The position numbers were made by a program, and so were the translations under genes. From contig CAUYUJ010018295.1 in the NCBI GenBank assembly GCA_963575745.1, positions 2,501 to 66,500 of the forward strand: DNA of 64,000 bases. Reading direction: 5' to 3'. The DNA comes from Prorocentrum cordatum. Lineage: Eukaryota > Sar > Dinophyceae > Prorocentrales > Prorocentraceae. Below the pieces are notes generated by a model. That model was given only the letters and a program-made list of their open reading frames with translations, had not been told where the DNA came from and did no database searches. Positions 31,606-41,627 of the stretch are shown here, piece after piece. Every line of letters begins with the position of its first letter. The first letter of the stretch is position 1.

Positions 31606-34041
31606 AAGAGCTTGATTAGACACGCCAGGCTCTGGGGTAAGCACGAGAACGCATGTTTGGGAGTTCTAGATGTTGAATGCGCCTTTGACAACATCACGAT
31701 ACCGATGGCAGATAGAGCGATGTATGATATTAATGTTGATCCAGAGCTAGCGTATGCGATCTTGGAGCAGAATGCAGATGTAACGGCGACTTTTCGATTT
31801 GGCCCAGTGGAATCAGAAAGCCTACCGTGGAGCTCATGCATCAAAACGGGGTCCCTTGAAGGCCCTGATATTTGGAACATTGTCACGATTGCGTGCTTGG
31901 GCGGTGTGCTCTCGGACTGGGAGCAGAAAGGTATAGGCCTGAAGCTTTCACTTGAGGCTGCTTCTATCACGATCTCGCACTTCATTTGGGCGGATAATTT
32001 TGTTTTACTTGCTGATTCTAGACCGGCACTGAGGGAGATGATCTGGCAGCTCACTGTACCACTACATGCATGGGGACTCAGATGGATGCCTACCTCGCTC
32101 GAGTACATGGACATTGGCGCGCTGAAGAATGTCTTTGACCCGCTCACGGTTATTATGACACCACCAGGTCTGGAGAGATTGGGAAGTTCCGGCTCAGGTG
32201 TTAGAAACCATATGTGTGGAAGTTCAAGCTCGGGTGTTAGAAACCATATGTGTGGAAGTTCAAGTTCAAATGAGGGTATGGGAATTCCCTGTGTTGAACC
32301 AGACGTGGCTCAAGCCAATGGGGCTCAGGGTTTGTCTCCATCGGAAGTTGTCAACCAGACCACTGTGGAACTTAAGCAGGTCGACGAGATCATCCTTTTG
32401 GGCGCGAAGTTGAACAGAACACTTGAGGACTATCACGATATCCGACACAGACTGCAAAAAGGATTTTCAGCTTTTTGGCGAGATCGACGATATTATCAGA
32501 GTATGGTCATTCCTTGGCGACGAAAGTTCAAAATATCTGATGCGAGAGTGAGGGTGCAGATTCTTTATGGAGTTGAGGGTTCATCTTCAGATATTGGTGT
32601 TTTGAGACTTCTACACAAGGAGGAGGGCAAGATGCTCTCTCGCATGTGCTGGCGTCAGAAGCGCAACGGAGAGGAGTTCGCGACCTTCATCACACGTATG
32701 TTTCGTCGTGGGCGCTCGATGTTATTCAAGGAAGGGAAACCGTCCTTAGTCCAGCTGTATCTGCACAAGCAGTTCTTGTGGGCCAAGGATATTGCCACGG
32801 AGTGCTTTGAAAATATGCCAGACTCGCTGCAGGACTTGAGCATCTCTGCAACGGGAGGGTCTCAGTTGATTGGGAAGAACGTGGGGGAGGATATGATGGA
32901 GGTGGAGGTGGAGGAGCCGAACAGGAGGAAGAGGAAGAGCGCTCTCATCAGGGAGGCGAAACGTGCTTGTGAAGGTTTGTCTCAGAACACGTCCAGGATG
33001 CAGACCAGGGCCCAGGAGAAGCAGGTTCGATTTCCAGGAAGAAAGCTTCGTTTTCGAGATGGGGAACATGTTGACCGAGGTGCTCAGAGTAGGCTTCTTA
33101 TGTTGCATGCAGGCTTCGCATGGACTGCTAGACGGGATGACTTTATTGCGACTCTTGACACACAGAGTCCACGTGAGGTGACGAGAGCTAGGGGACAGTC
33201 AACTAAGCTTCTGGGTATGTGTCCGTGGGCCAGGGTGTTCGAGGAGGTGGCGGGGAAGTTCTGGATTGACGGTATTGCTTGGGATGAGGCTAGCTGGATA
33301 TCCTTTGTGAGGACTGTCTTGGAGGACGCTCCTGAGATGCTGAACCTTTGTGTGTTGAAAGACCCTATGCCCTGGAAGGGGTCGGAGGAGGAGGAGACGA
33401 TTAAGAAGCAGGAGGACCCAGATAAGTTGGCCAAACGTATCATTGCTGTATTCCTGGATCATACTGAATTTGAGTTTGTGCCAGGGAAAATTTCTGTGGA
33501 ACTGATGGGGGATTCACAATGTGTGATCAGGTGGTTGGAAGGTTTGAGCAGTATCTCTAATAGAAAGTATGCCAGTCGTGTGATGTGGGCGCAGGACACT
33601 ACAAACTATCTAGCTGACAGATGTGGACCACGGGCAGCCAATTTAGGACGGAACGTGTGGAAGTGGGTTTATAGGGAGGGCAATACTCGTGCTGATGAAT
33701 TAACGTGGACCGCGCGGAGAGGTGAATGTTACGAACACTATGACACTTGTTTTCTTCAGGATGTGAAAGATTGTAAAGTTATGATCTCGGGGATCAAAGG
33801 AGGCTTTGATGGTGGGAGATCGATTCTTGGTGTAGGCTGTGGCTGGTATCTGGATTGCTATGTGTGTAGTGCTCTTCCCTCTTCCTCTTACTATAATCAG
33901 ACTGGCTGGCGCCAGAATGTAGGTTTCAAAAGCTTCCTTCTCCCAGCGCAATGCACAATCACAGAGGCTGAGTTAGAGGCTGCCCGAGAGCTCCTTTTAG
34001 GAGTGGTGCAATTCCTGAGTTTGTCAGGTTTTCCCCTGTAG
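31606..34041 (+). CDS. LINE-B ORF2 part 2: RT palm and permuted RNase H
   Basis: Same frame as part 1 after the premature TGA; first ATG-like start at 31612. RT motif A VLDVECAFDN (Asp677 of the full frame), motif B KTGSLEGPDIWN (Glu740) and motif C WADN (Asp785, Asn786). A 12-residue tandem repeat (GVRNHMCGSSSS-like, 32196-32268) sits after the palm. A long connector follows, then an RNase H-like region: ELMGDSQCVIRW (Asp1291), YREGNTRADELT (Asp1352), GGFDGGRSILGVGCGW (Asp1390) and TEAELEAARELL (Glu1444). Distances are 61, 38 and 54 residues. It would degrade the RNA strand during cDNA synthesis. The order D70-like, D134-like, D10-like, E48-like is a circular permutation of the standard RNase H fold. 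Confidence 0.88.
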   Translation, partial: KSLIRHARLWGKHENACLGVLDVECAFDNITIPMADRAMYDINVDPELAYAILEQNADVTATFRFGPVESESLPWSSCIKTGSLEGPDIWNIVTIACLGGVLSDWEQKGIGLKLSLEAASITISHFIWADNFVLLADSRPALREMIWQLTVPLHAWGLRWMPTSLEYMDIGALKNVFDPLTVIMTPPGLERLGSSGSGVRNHMCGSSSSGVRNHMCGSSSSNEGMGIPCVEPDVAQANGAQGLSPSEVVNQTTVELKQVDEIILLGAKLNRTLEDYHDIRHRLQKGFSAFWRDRRYYQSMVIPWRRKFKISDARVRVQILYGVEGSSSDIGVLRLLHKEEGKMLSRMCWRQKRNGEEFATFITRMFRRGRSMLFKEGKPSLVQLYLHKQFLWAKDIATECFENMPDSLQDLSISATGGSQLIGKNVGEDMMEVEVEEPNRRKRKSALIREAKRACEGLSQNTSRMQTRAQEKQVRFPGRKLRFRDGEHVDRGAQSRLLMLHAGFAWTARRDDFIATLDTQSPREVTRARGQSTKLLGMCPWARVFEEVAGKFWIDGIAWDEASWISFVRTVLEDAPEMLNLCVLKDPMPWKGSEEEETIKKQEDPDKLAKRIIAVFLDHTEFEFVPGKISVELMGDSQCVIRWLEGLSSISNRKYASRVMWAQDTTNYLADRCGPRAANLGRNVWKWVYREGNTRADELTWTARRGECYEHYDTCFLQDVKDCKVMISGIKGGFDGGRSILGVGCGWYLDCYVCSALPSSSYYNQTGWRQNVGFKSFLLPAQCTITEAELEAARELLLGVVQFLSLSGFPL
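32196..32268 (+). repeat. 36-bp in-frame tandem duplication in LINE-B ORF2
   Basis: Two copies of a 36-bp unit containing GGTGTTAGAAACCATATG and TGTGGAAGTTCAAG. This adds 12 residues without breaking the frame. It is a recent slippage product between the RT and the connector. Confidence 0.8.
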
Positions 34042-34104
34042 GACTGGGTCTGGGGCTCCTAAGGAGCTTAACCCTGCCAGGACCCGCCTAGAACGCCTAG
34101 AACC

Positions 34105-34524
34105 AAGGTTGACGGTTTACCGCCGGCGCCCAGTAATTCGTAGAGCTTCCCTTAGCAAGTACCTCGTAGAGCTCTTCGACATCGATGAGCTAGAGGAATT
34201 CTGGCGCGGGGTGGAGCTAGTTGGCCGACCCGACCGGAGAGGACAAAGTGGTGACTTTGGGTCGGTTTTGCGCAGATTTGAAAGATATTAGACCATTCAT
34301 TTTGAGAAAGCAGATTTTCACGCCGAGCATTGGCATATGAACTCCTCTCTGACAGCAGTTCAGCTCCGATGTATTGTCTTCAGAGTTGACTTCCCGGAAC
34401 TAAGCGAATACGAACATGGAAAAAATCGAAAATCCAGATTTTCGAAAAATCTCTATTTCATGCCTCTACTTTGGTTCTCAGCACTCTTATCAGTGTACGG
34501 AGCTCTACGAGGTTCCCGGCGGTG
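34105..34524 (+). repeat. Hairpin right arm and B cassette
   Basis: GACGGTTTACCGCCGG and GCCCAGT (to 34134) complete the hairpin broken by LINE-B. Then a shortened A head, a B head (CCTCGTAGAGCTCTTCGAC, 34161), a B body and the B tail GGAGCTCTACGAGGTTCCCG, with left hairpin arm CCGGCGGTGA ending where LINE-E begins. Confidence 0.8.
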
Positions 34525-34532
34525 ACTAGGTT
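34525..34532 (+). repeat. LINE-E left target-site duplication
   Basis: ACTAGGTT, repeated at 35008-35015 directly after the A-rich tail. Confidence 0.75.
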
Positions 34533-35007
34533 CTGATTGGGGAAAGACTTATATAGGCATGAATTCAGGGAAGATAACACACGGGCTGATGAACTTACAC
34601 ATTTGGCCCGCGAGGGCCACTGCTTCTACAACCAATATGAGTACAAGTTTAGCTTTGAGGACTTTCTACAACCTATCGCCTGTCGTGGTGGATACGATGG
34701 GGGAGTTTGCAGCAAAGGAACGGGGTGCGGCTTTTGACTTCAAGTGGGTTTCATCAATCACAGATATGATTGTAATAAGTGTATCTCGTGTTCTCCTCTC
34801 CCCTCCTCCTCCCCCTATTCCGTGTCCTCTAATATGCCTCTCGTTTGGAGGGATGTGTGCGAAGCCGCGTGGTGCCTGGAGGGTGCTACGATAACCGACG
34901 CCGAACTTAGTGCTGCTGAGGCGCTTACTATCGCTGTTGTGCATTTGGCGCAACAGATTCTGGCCGCCAGTTGACCCAGCTGGAGCATCGGTCCGAAAAC
35001 CCAAAAA
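34533..35007 (+). mobile_element. LINE-E, 475-bp 5'-truncated 3' fragment
   Basis: Only the end of ORF2 (second half of the RNase H-like region), a short 3' UTR and the tail GGTCCGAAAACCCAAAAA. It is flanked by an 8-bp duplication (ACTAGGTT) and sits in the loop of a B-type hairpin. This is the typical outcome of incomplete target-primed reverse transcription. Confidence 0.88.
34537..34974 (+). pseudogene. LINE-E ORF2 remnant (RNase H motifs)
   Basis: One frame reads GKDLYRHEFREDNTRADEL (Asp codon 34588), RGGYDGGVCSKGTGCGF (Asp 34696), a TGA at 34735-34737, then VWRDVCEAAWCLEGATIT and DAELSAAEAL (Glu 34903). It keeps the permuted order RAD, DGG, AEL seen in the larger copies. The TGA falls where LINE-A and C have Trp (GCGGGWW, GCGCGCW), a one-step TGG to TGA change. 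Confidence 0.82.
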
Positions 35008-35015
35008 ACTAGGTT
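35008..35015 (+). repeat. LINE-E right target-site duplication
   Basis: ACTAGGTT, matching 34525-34532. GACGGTTCACCGCCGG continues as the right arm of the B hairpin. Confidence 0.75.
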
Positions 35016-36018
35016 GACGGTTCACCGCCGGCGCCAGTTATTGCTGGAAGCTTAAGAGTAATTCCGGGGCGCTGGAGAGCTAGTACCTCGTAGAGCTCTT
35101 CGGCATCGATCAGCTAGAGGAATTCCGGCGCGGGGTGGAGCTAGTTGGTCGACCCGGCCAGAAAGGACAAAGTGATAACTTTTGGGTGGTTTTGCAATGC
35201 TTTGAAAGACATTTGACAAGTCATTTTAAGAAAGCAGAATTTTCGCACCTGTAAACGATTATGAGGGCCTCTGCGTCTTAATATGAGCTATGTAGACGCA
35301 CATTTACTATCGAAACACTTGGCGGAACCAACTTCATCTCGACATGAAAAAACATCAATTTTGCTCTTTCCGCGCACTGCTTCCAGAAGCTCTCTCTTTC
35401 GACTCTGAGCACTCTTGCGCGTGAAAGGAGCTCTACGAGGTTTCCGGCGGTGGCCAGGTTCACGGTTCACCGCCGGCGCCAGTAACTCGTAGAGCTTCCC
35501 TTAGCTCGTTGCAGGAAGCTTAAGAGTAGTTTACCTCGTAGAGCTCTTGGGCATCGATGAGCTGGAGGAATTCCGGGGCGGGGTGGAGTTAGTAACTCGT
35601 AGAGCTTCCCTTTGCAAGTGATACCTCGTAGAGCTCTTCGGCATCGATGAGCTTGAGGAATTCCGGCGCGGAGTGGAGCTAGTTGGCCGACCCGACCAAA
35701 AGAGACAGTGTGACAACTTTCGGTTGGTTTTCCTAAGATTTGAAAGATATTTGGCAATTCAGTTTGAGAAAGCAGATTTTTCGCACCTGTAAACGACTAT
35801 GAGGGCTTCTGCGTCTTAGTATGAGCTCTGTAGGCGCACATTTACTATAAAAACACTTGGCGGAACCAACTCCATCTCGATATGGAAAAAACAATGTTCA
35901 ACTTTTCTTGACATGCCTCCAGAAGCTCTCTCTTCCGACTCTGAGCACTCTCACGCGTGGAAGGAGCTCTACGAGGTTCCCGGCGGTGACCAGGTTGACG
36001 GTTCACGCCGGTGCCAGT
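35016..36018 (+). repeat. Two B cassettes with extra A and B heads
   Basis: Joined units: part of an A head, a B cassette (35085-35483), short A heads and B heads (35484-35680) and a second B body ending in GAGCTCTACGAGGTTCCCGG, hairpin and GCCAGT. Every internal join reads AGT followed by ACCTCG, AACTCG or TTGG. Confidence 0.78.
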
Positions 36019-37061
36019 TGCTGGAAGCTTAAGAGTAATTCCGGGGCGCTGGAGAGCTAGTTGGCAAGGAAAATCTCGACGGACCTTTTGGTGACTTTTG
36101 GTCGGTTGAAAATTTTGTTCTCGAGATTCAACAATGCGTTTGAGCTCTAGTATTTTTTCCCATGATATTCGATCGTATTCCCGCTCGCCATCTTGATCTC
36201 AGCTCGATCGGGTACCTTTTACTGCCAAAAAGCAGGCAGGCGGGATCGGCCGTTTCAAGTCATCTTGACACGCAATGACTGTTTTCTGAAGATAACTCGA
36301 GCTCCAGGACAGCTACAGAGCTGGTAAGCACAGCTAATCGATTCAGAATGATCAGGCGCGTTCGCCTGTTCAATCCAGAGGTCTGAACTCAGTCTGCTAG
36401 CCGAGCTAGATCCGTAAACCTATTCGTATTATTCCGGTCATCTTGACAGACGCTCTCGGTTTTCTGTACTTAACTCGAGCTTTAGGACAGCTGCAGGGAT
36501 GATACCTACAGAAACCGATTAAGAATGATCAGTGGCATGTCACATGAATCGATTTGAGACATCATGAGCGTCTGCCTGTCGAATCCAGAGCTCAGAACTC
36601 GGTCGGCTGGCCGAACTAGTCCGCGAAACCAGTGTATTTTTTCGAGTCATCATGAGAAGTGCTGTCGATTTACGCACGTAGTTCGGGCTGTAGGGGGGCT
36701 GCAGGGCTAGTAATCACAGGAGTTGTTTCGCAAACATCAGACGCGTCCGCCTGTCGCATTCAGAGGTCTGAACTCGGTTTGATACTCGAGCTGGGTTGCC
36801 AAACTATTCGTTTCGTTAGAGTCATCTTGAGAGGTGCTCTCGATTAGCGCACGTAACTCGGGCTGTAGCAGAGCTACAGAGCTCGTAAAGAAGAGAATCC
36901 AGAAGAATCCGGGGCGTTCGGCTGTTGCATCCAGAGGTCTGAAATCGCTTGGGCTGAAAACTATTCGTTTTCTGCTTTTTTTCCCGCAGTACATATTGTC
37001 AGGAAGCTCTACGAGTCCCCCGGCGGTAAGAAAGGTTGACGGTTTACCGCCGGCGCCCAGT
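36019..37061 (+). repeat. A cassette
   Basis: Partial A head (TGCTGGAAGCTTAAGAG), leader, monomers, GGAAGCTCTACGAGTCCCCC, intact hairpin (CCGGCGGTAA ... TTACCGCCGG) and GCCCAGT. Confidence 0.82.
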
Positions 37062-39798
37062 TGGCCGACCCGGCCCCGACGGACAATGTGGCAACTTTTG
37101 GGTGGTTTTGCAAATATTTGAAAGATATTTGACCATTTACTTTGAGAAAGCAGATTTTTCGCACCTGTAGACCACTATGAGGGCCTCTGCGTTTTAATAT
37201 GAGCTCTCTACATGCACTTTTACTATCGAAACACTTGGCGAAACCAGGTTTATGTCGACATGAAAAGAATCATGTTTCTCGTTTTCGAGAAATGCTTCCA
37301 GAAGCCTTTTCTTTTGATGCTGAGCACTCTTACGCGTGCTAGGAGCTCTACGAGGTTCCCGGCGGTGACCAGGTTGACGGTTCACCGCCGGCGCCATCGA
37401 GGCGCTGGAGAGCTAGTAACTCGTAGAGCTTCCCTTAGCAAGTTATTGCTGGAAGCTTAAGAGTAATTCCGGGGCGCTGCAGAGCTAGTTGGCAAGAAAA
37501 ATCTCGATTGACCTTTTGGTGACTTTTGGTCGGTTGAAAATACCTCGTAGAGCTCTTCGGCATCGATGAGCTAGAGGAATCCCGGCGCGGGCTGGAGCTA
37601 GTTGGTCGACCCGGCCTTAAGAGACAAAGTGGTGACTTTGGGTCGGTTTTGCGAAGATTTGAAAGATATTTGGCAATTCAGTTTGAGAAACCAGATTTTT
37701 CGCACCTGCAATGGGTTATGAGGCGTGCGCTTGTGAAATTCCCAGGCCCGTAGGTACAGTATTACTACCAAAACATTTGGAGCAACCGACGTTAGATAAA
37801 CATCGAAACACGTATTTTTTAAAGTTTTTCGGGCCTCGCCCCAGAAGCTTCCTTCATGTGTTTCGAGGAGCGCGGTGTCAGAAAAGAGCTCTACGAGGGC
37901 CCCGGCGGTAACCTGGTTGACGATTTACCGCCGGTTTCCATTTTGGTTTTCAAAATTCCTCAATTCGTTTGAGCTCTAGTATATTTATCCGTGATATTCG
38001 ATCTCATTCCCGCTCGCCGTCCTGATCTCAGCTCGATCGGGTACCTTCCACTGCCAAAAAGCGTCCAGGCGGGATCGCCCGTTTCGGGTCATCTTGTCAC
38101 GCGGTGACGGTTTTCTCAAGATAACTCGAGCTTTAGGACAGCTACACAGCTGGTAAGCACAGCTAATCGATTCAGAATGATTAGGCGGGTTTTCCTGTTG
38201 AGCCCAGAGGTCTGAACTCGGTCTGCTAGCCGAGCTAGGTCCGCAAACCTATTCGTATTATTCGAGTCATCTTGACAGACGCTCTCGGTTTTCTGTACTT
38301 AACTCGAGCTACAGGACAGCTACAGAGCTGATACGTACAGAATCTGATTTAGAATGATCAGTGGCCGTTGTCTGTTGAATCCAGAGCTCTGAACTCGGTC
38401 TGCTGCCCGATCTAGAATCGTGAAACTTGTCACTTAACTTGGGCTGTAGGGGGGCTGTATGGCTGGTAATCACTGGAATCGATTCGGAGACATCAGGCGG
38501 GTCCGCCTTTCGAATCCAGAGCTCCGAACTGTGTCTGCTGCCTGCAGGGCTGGTAATCACAGCGATTCTGACGCATGCAGAGGTCTGAACTCGGTCTGAT
38601 ACTCGAGCTAGGTTTGCCAAACTATTCGTATTGTTCGAGTCATCTTGACAGGTGCTGTCGATTTACGCACGTAACTCGGGCTGTAGGAGAGCTACAGAGC
38701 TCGTGCAGAAGACAATCCAGAACCATCCATCCGAGAGGTCTGAAATTGCTTGGGCTGGTGAGAGGTCTGAGAAGAAAGACTTTACCGTTGGCAAGAAAAA
38801 TTGACTTTACTGACGAGACCTTTTTGCTGACTTAAGACTTAGTTGGTCTGGCTTTTGAAAAATTTTGTTCTCGAAATTTCAATTCGTTTGAGCTCTAGTA
38901 TTTTTTCCCGTGATATTCGATCTTATTCCCGCTCGCCATCTTGATCTCAGCTCGATCGGGTACCTTTCACTGCCAAAAAGCGTCCAGGCGGGATCGGCCG
39001 TTTCGAGTCATCTTGATACGCGGTGACGGTTTTCTCAAGACAGTTCGAGCTTCAGGACAGCTACAGAGCTGGTAAGCACAACTAATCGATTCAGAATGAT
39101 CAGGCGCGTTCGCCTGTTGAACCCAGAGGTCTGAACTCGGTCTGCTAGCCGAGCTAGGTCCGCAAACCTATTCGTATTATTCGAGTCATCTTGACAGACG
39201 CTCTCGGTTTTCTGTACTTAACTCGAGCTACAGGACAGCTACAGAGCTGATACGTACAGAATCTGATTTAGAATGATCAGTGGCCGTTGTCTGTTGAATC
39301 CAGAGCTCTGAACTCGGTCTGCTGCCCGATCTAGAATCGCGAAACTATTCGTATTGTTCGAGTCATCTTGAGAGATGCTGTCGGTTCTCTGCACTTAACT
39401 CGGTGTAGGGGGGCTGCATGGCTAGTCATCATGAGAAGTGCTGTCGATTTACGCACGTAATTCGGGCTGTAGGGGGGCTGCAGGGCTAGTAATCACAGGA
39501 GTCGTTTCGCAAACATCAGACGCGTCCGCCTGTCGCATTCAGAGGTCTGAACTCGGTTTGATACTCGAGCTGGGTTGCCAAACTATTCGTTTCGTTAGAG
39601 TCATCTTGAGAGGTACTCTCGATTAACGCACGTAGCTCGGGCTGTAGCAGAGCTACAGAGCTCGTAAAGAAGAGAATTCAGAAGCATCGGGGGCGTTCGA
39701 CTGTTGCATCCAGAGGTCTGAAATCGCTTGGGCTGAAAACTATTCGTTCTCTGCTTTTTTCCACATTACATATTGTCAGGAAGCTCTACGAGTCCCCC
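37062..39798 (+). repeat. Higher-order repeat beta, copy 1
   Basis: Order: B body, B hairpin ending GCGCCAT, A head, B head, C cassette (CAATGGGTTATGAGGCGTGC), shortened A cassette with a scar near 38755-38860, second A cassette ending CATATTGTCAGGAAGC and GAGTCCCCCGG, where LINE-C starts. The same order, with very similar sequence, recurs in copies 2 and 3. Confidence 0.85.
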
Positions 39799-39823
39799 GG
39801 CTCAAGAAACGTGTCGGCTCAAG
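39799..39823 (+). promoter_or_regulatory. Two spliced-leader relics in tandem
   Basis: GGCTCAAG at 39799-39806 and again at 39816-39823 matches the last eight bases of the dinoflagellate spliced leader. Tandem truncated leaders are the expected trace of repeated rounds of trans-splicing and reintegration. The first copy overlaps the GGC of the target hairpin arm. Confidence 0.65.
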
Positions 39824-39917
39824 GTCGCGTACCCGCTGGTTTTGTCCTGCCTGGGCTACCTCCGCCAAGGCCAGCGGTAGTGATCAGCAGAGCCTGAAGA
39901 GCATATCGTAATTCCTC

Positions 39918-41321
39918 GTGCAAGTATTTGGGACCACGTCGTACGACACACCCGAGTCGAGACAAGCTTTGTTGGAAGCAATTGGATTGGGGCGTTGGAA
40001 CGAAACAGTTGCTCAGTGGCATCAGAATACAAGTCAAGATCTTGACTGCCCATTTACACCCCGAGAGGATCGTGTGGATCATTTCGACTACTTGGATCAA
40101 TTTGAACCTTGGGACGCTGCTGATTTAAGATCTTTGGAGCGTGCATCAGGGAAACGACAGCGTGAGGACGACAAAGCACTTCTGAACAAGTGGGGAGTTC
40201 CATCACAGATATCAGAAGCAATAATGTTGGGTGCATCCTCTTCGGTTGAGGCAAATATGAACGCTGCTGTGGACACAAATAAAGAGAACAAGAGACCGAG
40301 GAATGGAGGTGATATTCAAAAACAACGGGAGGAGATGATGAAAACTGCCACCACTGGGTTTGAGCGTTTCGTGATGGATCATTTCTTCAAAGCAGAGGAT
40401 AGTAAGGAGGAGATTTTACAGACCATTCAGAACACGAATAATCACATCAAATCTGTGGAGATTACACTGCAGAAGCACGATGACAGAGCTAACAAGATGG
40501 AGGAAAGGATGAACAAGTTCGAAGAGGCCCTGCGTCAAGTACATAACGGAAGTGGTGCTGGATCAGATGTTTCTCGTACTACGGCTGGTGGAGGTATTGT
40601 TGGCGGTGGGCCGCCTGGCTTATCTCCCAGTTCGCGTTTCCAGGATTTCAGACCGACATACATTGAGTTGAAAGGTTGGGTGACGAATTGGTCAGATCAT
40701 GGCACGCGGGCAGAGCAACTCCTAACGTGGAGTGATTGCCAAAAACTTATCGACAATTGTTTGGAGCGATGCAATCAACTCGAGAAAGATGCAGTTGATC
40801 GTGAGACAACTGAGCGTATCAATTCGGGCAGGTATATGTTTGGCAGTGTCAAGATCAGTTTCAAACCCAATACGAGTAGAGACCTGCTTTGGACGATTAA
40901 AAAGAAGTGGGATGCAATCATTAAGAATACGGTCGACGGGCACAATGGTTTGCCTTTACCCGCAGTCTTGGTTGAGGGCCTTGCGATTCAGTTTCCAGGA
41001 TCAAATTTACGTGTTCAAATCGAGTGCGCACCTTGGAAAAGGGATCACGTTAAAGCTGTGGCGAGGTTTTGCGGAGCTTTCAGGACGATGACGCAACAGC
41101 ACGCTCAGATCGAAGTGAGAGGAGAAATTGGACCACCGCGATCGTTGATATGGACCGTCGCCAAGGGTGCTACGCGTCCTATCAATATTGCAACATTCAC
41201 TTCAGCTCGCAATACTTGGGAGGTGCACGAGCCGCAGTGGCAGCAGGTTGTCAGCGCATTTCCTGCGGTGGCGGCTGTCACTAAGCAGATGCTAGAGAGT
41301 GAGGTCAACAGACGCCAATGA
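39918..41321 (+). CDS. LINE-C ORF1 protein
   Basis: Open from 39918 (GTG); the first in-frame ATG is near residue 103 (MLGASSS), at the same conserved place as in LINE-A and B. N-terminal DLRSLERASGKRQRE is matched upstream of the ATG in those copies. A Lys/Arg-rich stretch (NKENKRPRN) may be a nuclear signal. A coiled coil spans about residues 155-215. The C-terminal domain has YIELKGWVTNWSD, GRYMFGSVKISF, LLWTIKKKWDAI and ECAPWKRDHVKA. Intact, ending at TGA (41319-41321) in frame with ORF2. By family it should bind LINE RNA. No named domain can be assigned by eye. Confidence 0.83.
   Translation: MQVFGTTSYDTPESRQALLEAIGLGRWNETVAQWHQNTSQDLDCPFTPREDRVDHFDYLDQFEPWDAADLRSLERASGKRQREDDKALLNKWGVPSQISEAIMLGASSSVEANMNAAVDTNKENKRPRNGGDIQKQREEMMKTATTGFERFVMDHFFKAEDSKEEILQTIQNTNNHIKSVEITLQKHDDRANKMEERMNKFEEALRQVHNGSGAGSDVSRTTAGGGIVGGGPPGLSPSSRFQDFRPTYIELKGWVTNWSDHGTRAEQLLTWSDCQKLIDNCLERCNQLEKDAVDRETTERINSGRYMFGSVKISFKPNTSRDLLWTIKKKWDAIIKNTVDGHNGLPLPAVLVEGLAIQFPGSNLRVQIECAPWKRDHVKAVARFCGAFRTMTQQHAQIEVRGEIGPPRSLIWTVAKGATRPINIATFTSARNTWEVHEPQWQQVVSAFPAVAAVTKQMLESEVNRRQ
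41319..41321 (+). other. ORF1/ORF2 in-frame stop (LINE-C)
   Basis: TGA followed by CAAAAA. The frame continues QKRYWSKGLRIGTWNVGNSG with no ATG anywhere before the next stop. Confidence 0.85.
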
Positions 41322-41627
41322 CAAAAACGATATTGGAGTAAGGGACTTCGTATCGGAACATGGAATGTAGGTAATTCGGGTGTTTCCAACTCGCGTGGGA
41401 CCGAGGTTCTAACATCTCTGAGGAAGATAGGAGCCTCTTCAATTTTCGGTTTGCAAGAGTGTGAGTTCTTTGACTCAGCTGAATTAGATAGACTCGGTTG
41501 GCATTTTAAACTTTCCAGAGATAGACGTGCAGGCTTGTTGTATGCCCATGGGTGGGCCCAACTCCTGCGCGAGTGCGTTACAGACTGCGATAGATTTGTC
41601 TTGGGTGTGTTTGGAACGGAGGCGTGA
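41322..41627 (+). pseudogene. LINE-C ORF2 5' remnant: endonuclease N-terminus
   Basis: In frame with ORF1 past its TGA: GTWNVGNSG (Asn motif), GLQECEFFDS (Glu motif) and a RAGLLYAHG strand, ending at TGA 41625-41627. The Tyr, Asp-x-Asn and SDH motifs and the RT fingers are gone. Confidence 0.82.

Larger units (their letters stand above)
27974..34104 (+). mobile_element. LINE-B, nearly intact full-length non-LTR retrotransposon
   Basis: About 6.1 kb: spliced leader, short leader, ORF1 (ends 29640), ORF2 (to 34041, one premature TGA), a 3' UTR of about 60 bp with the hairpin GCTCCTAAGGAGC, and the tail CGCCTAGAACGCCTAGAACC. The right junction is in the hairpin loop (CCAAGGTTGACGG). No target duplication is seen; the target left arm was lost at a CCC microhomology with the leader. 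The best-preserved copy in the window. Confidence 0.92.
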
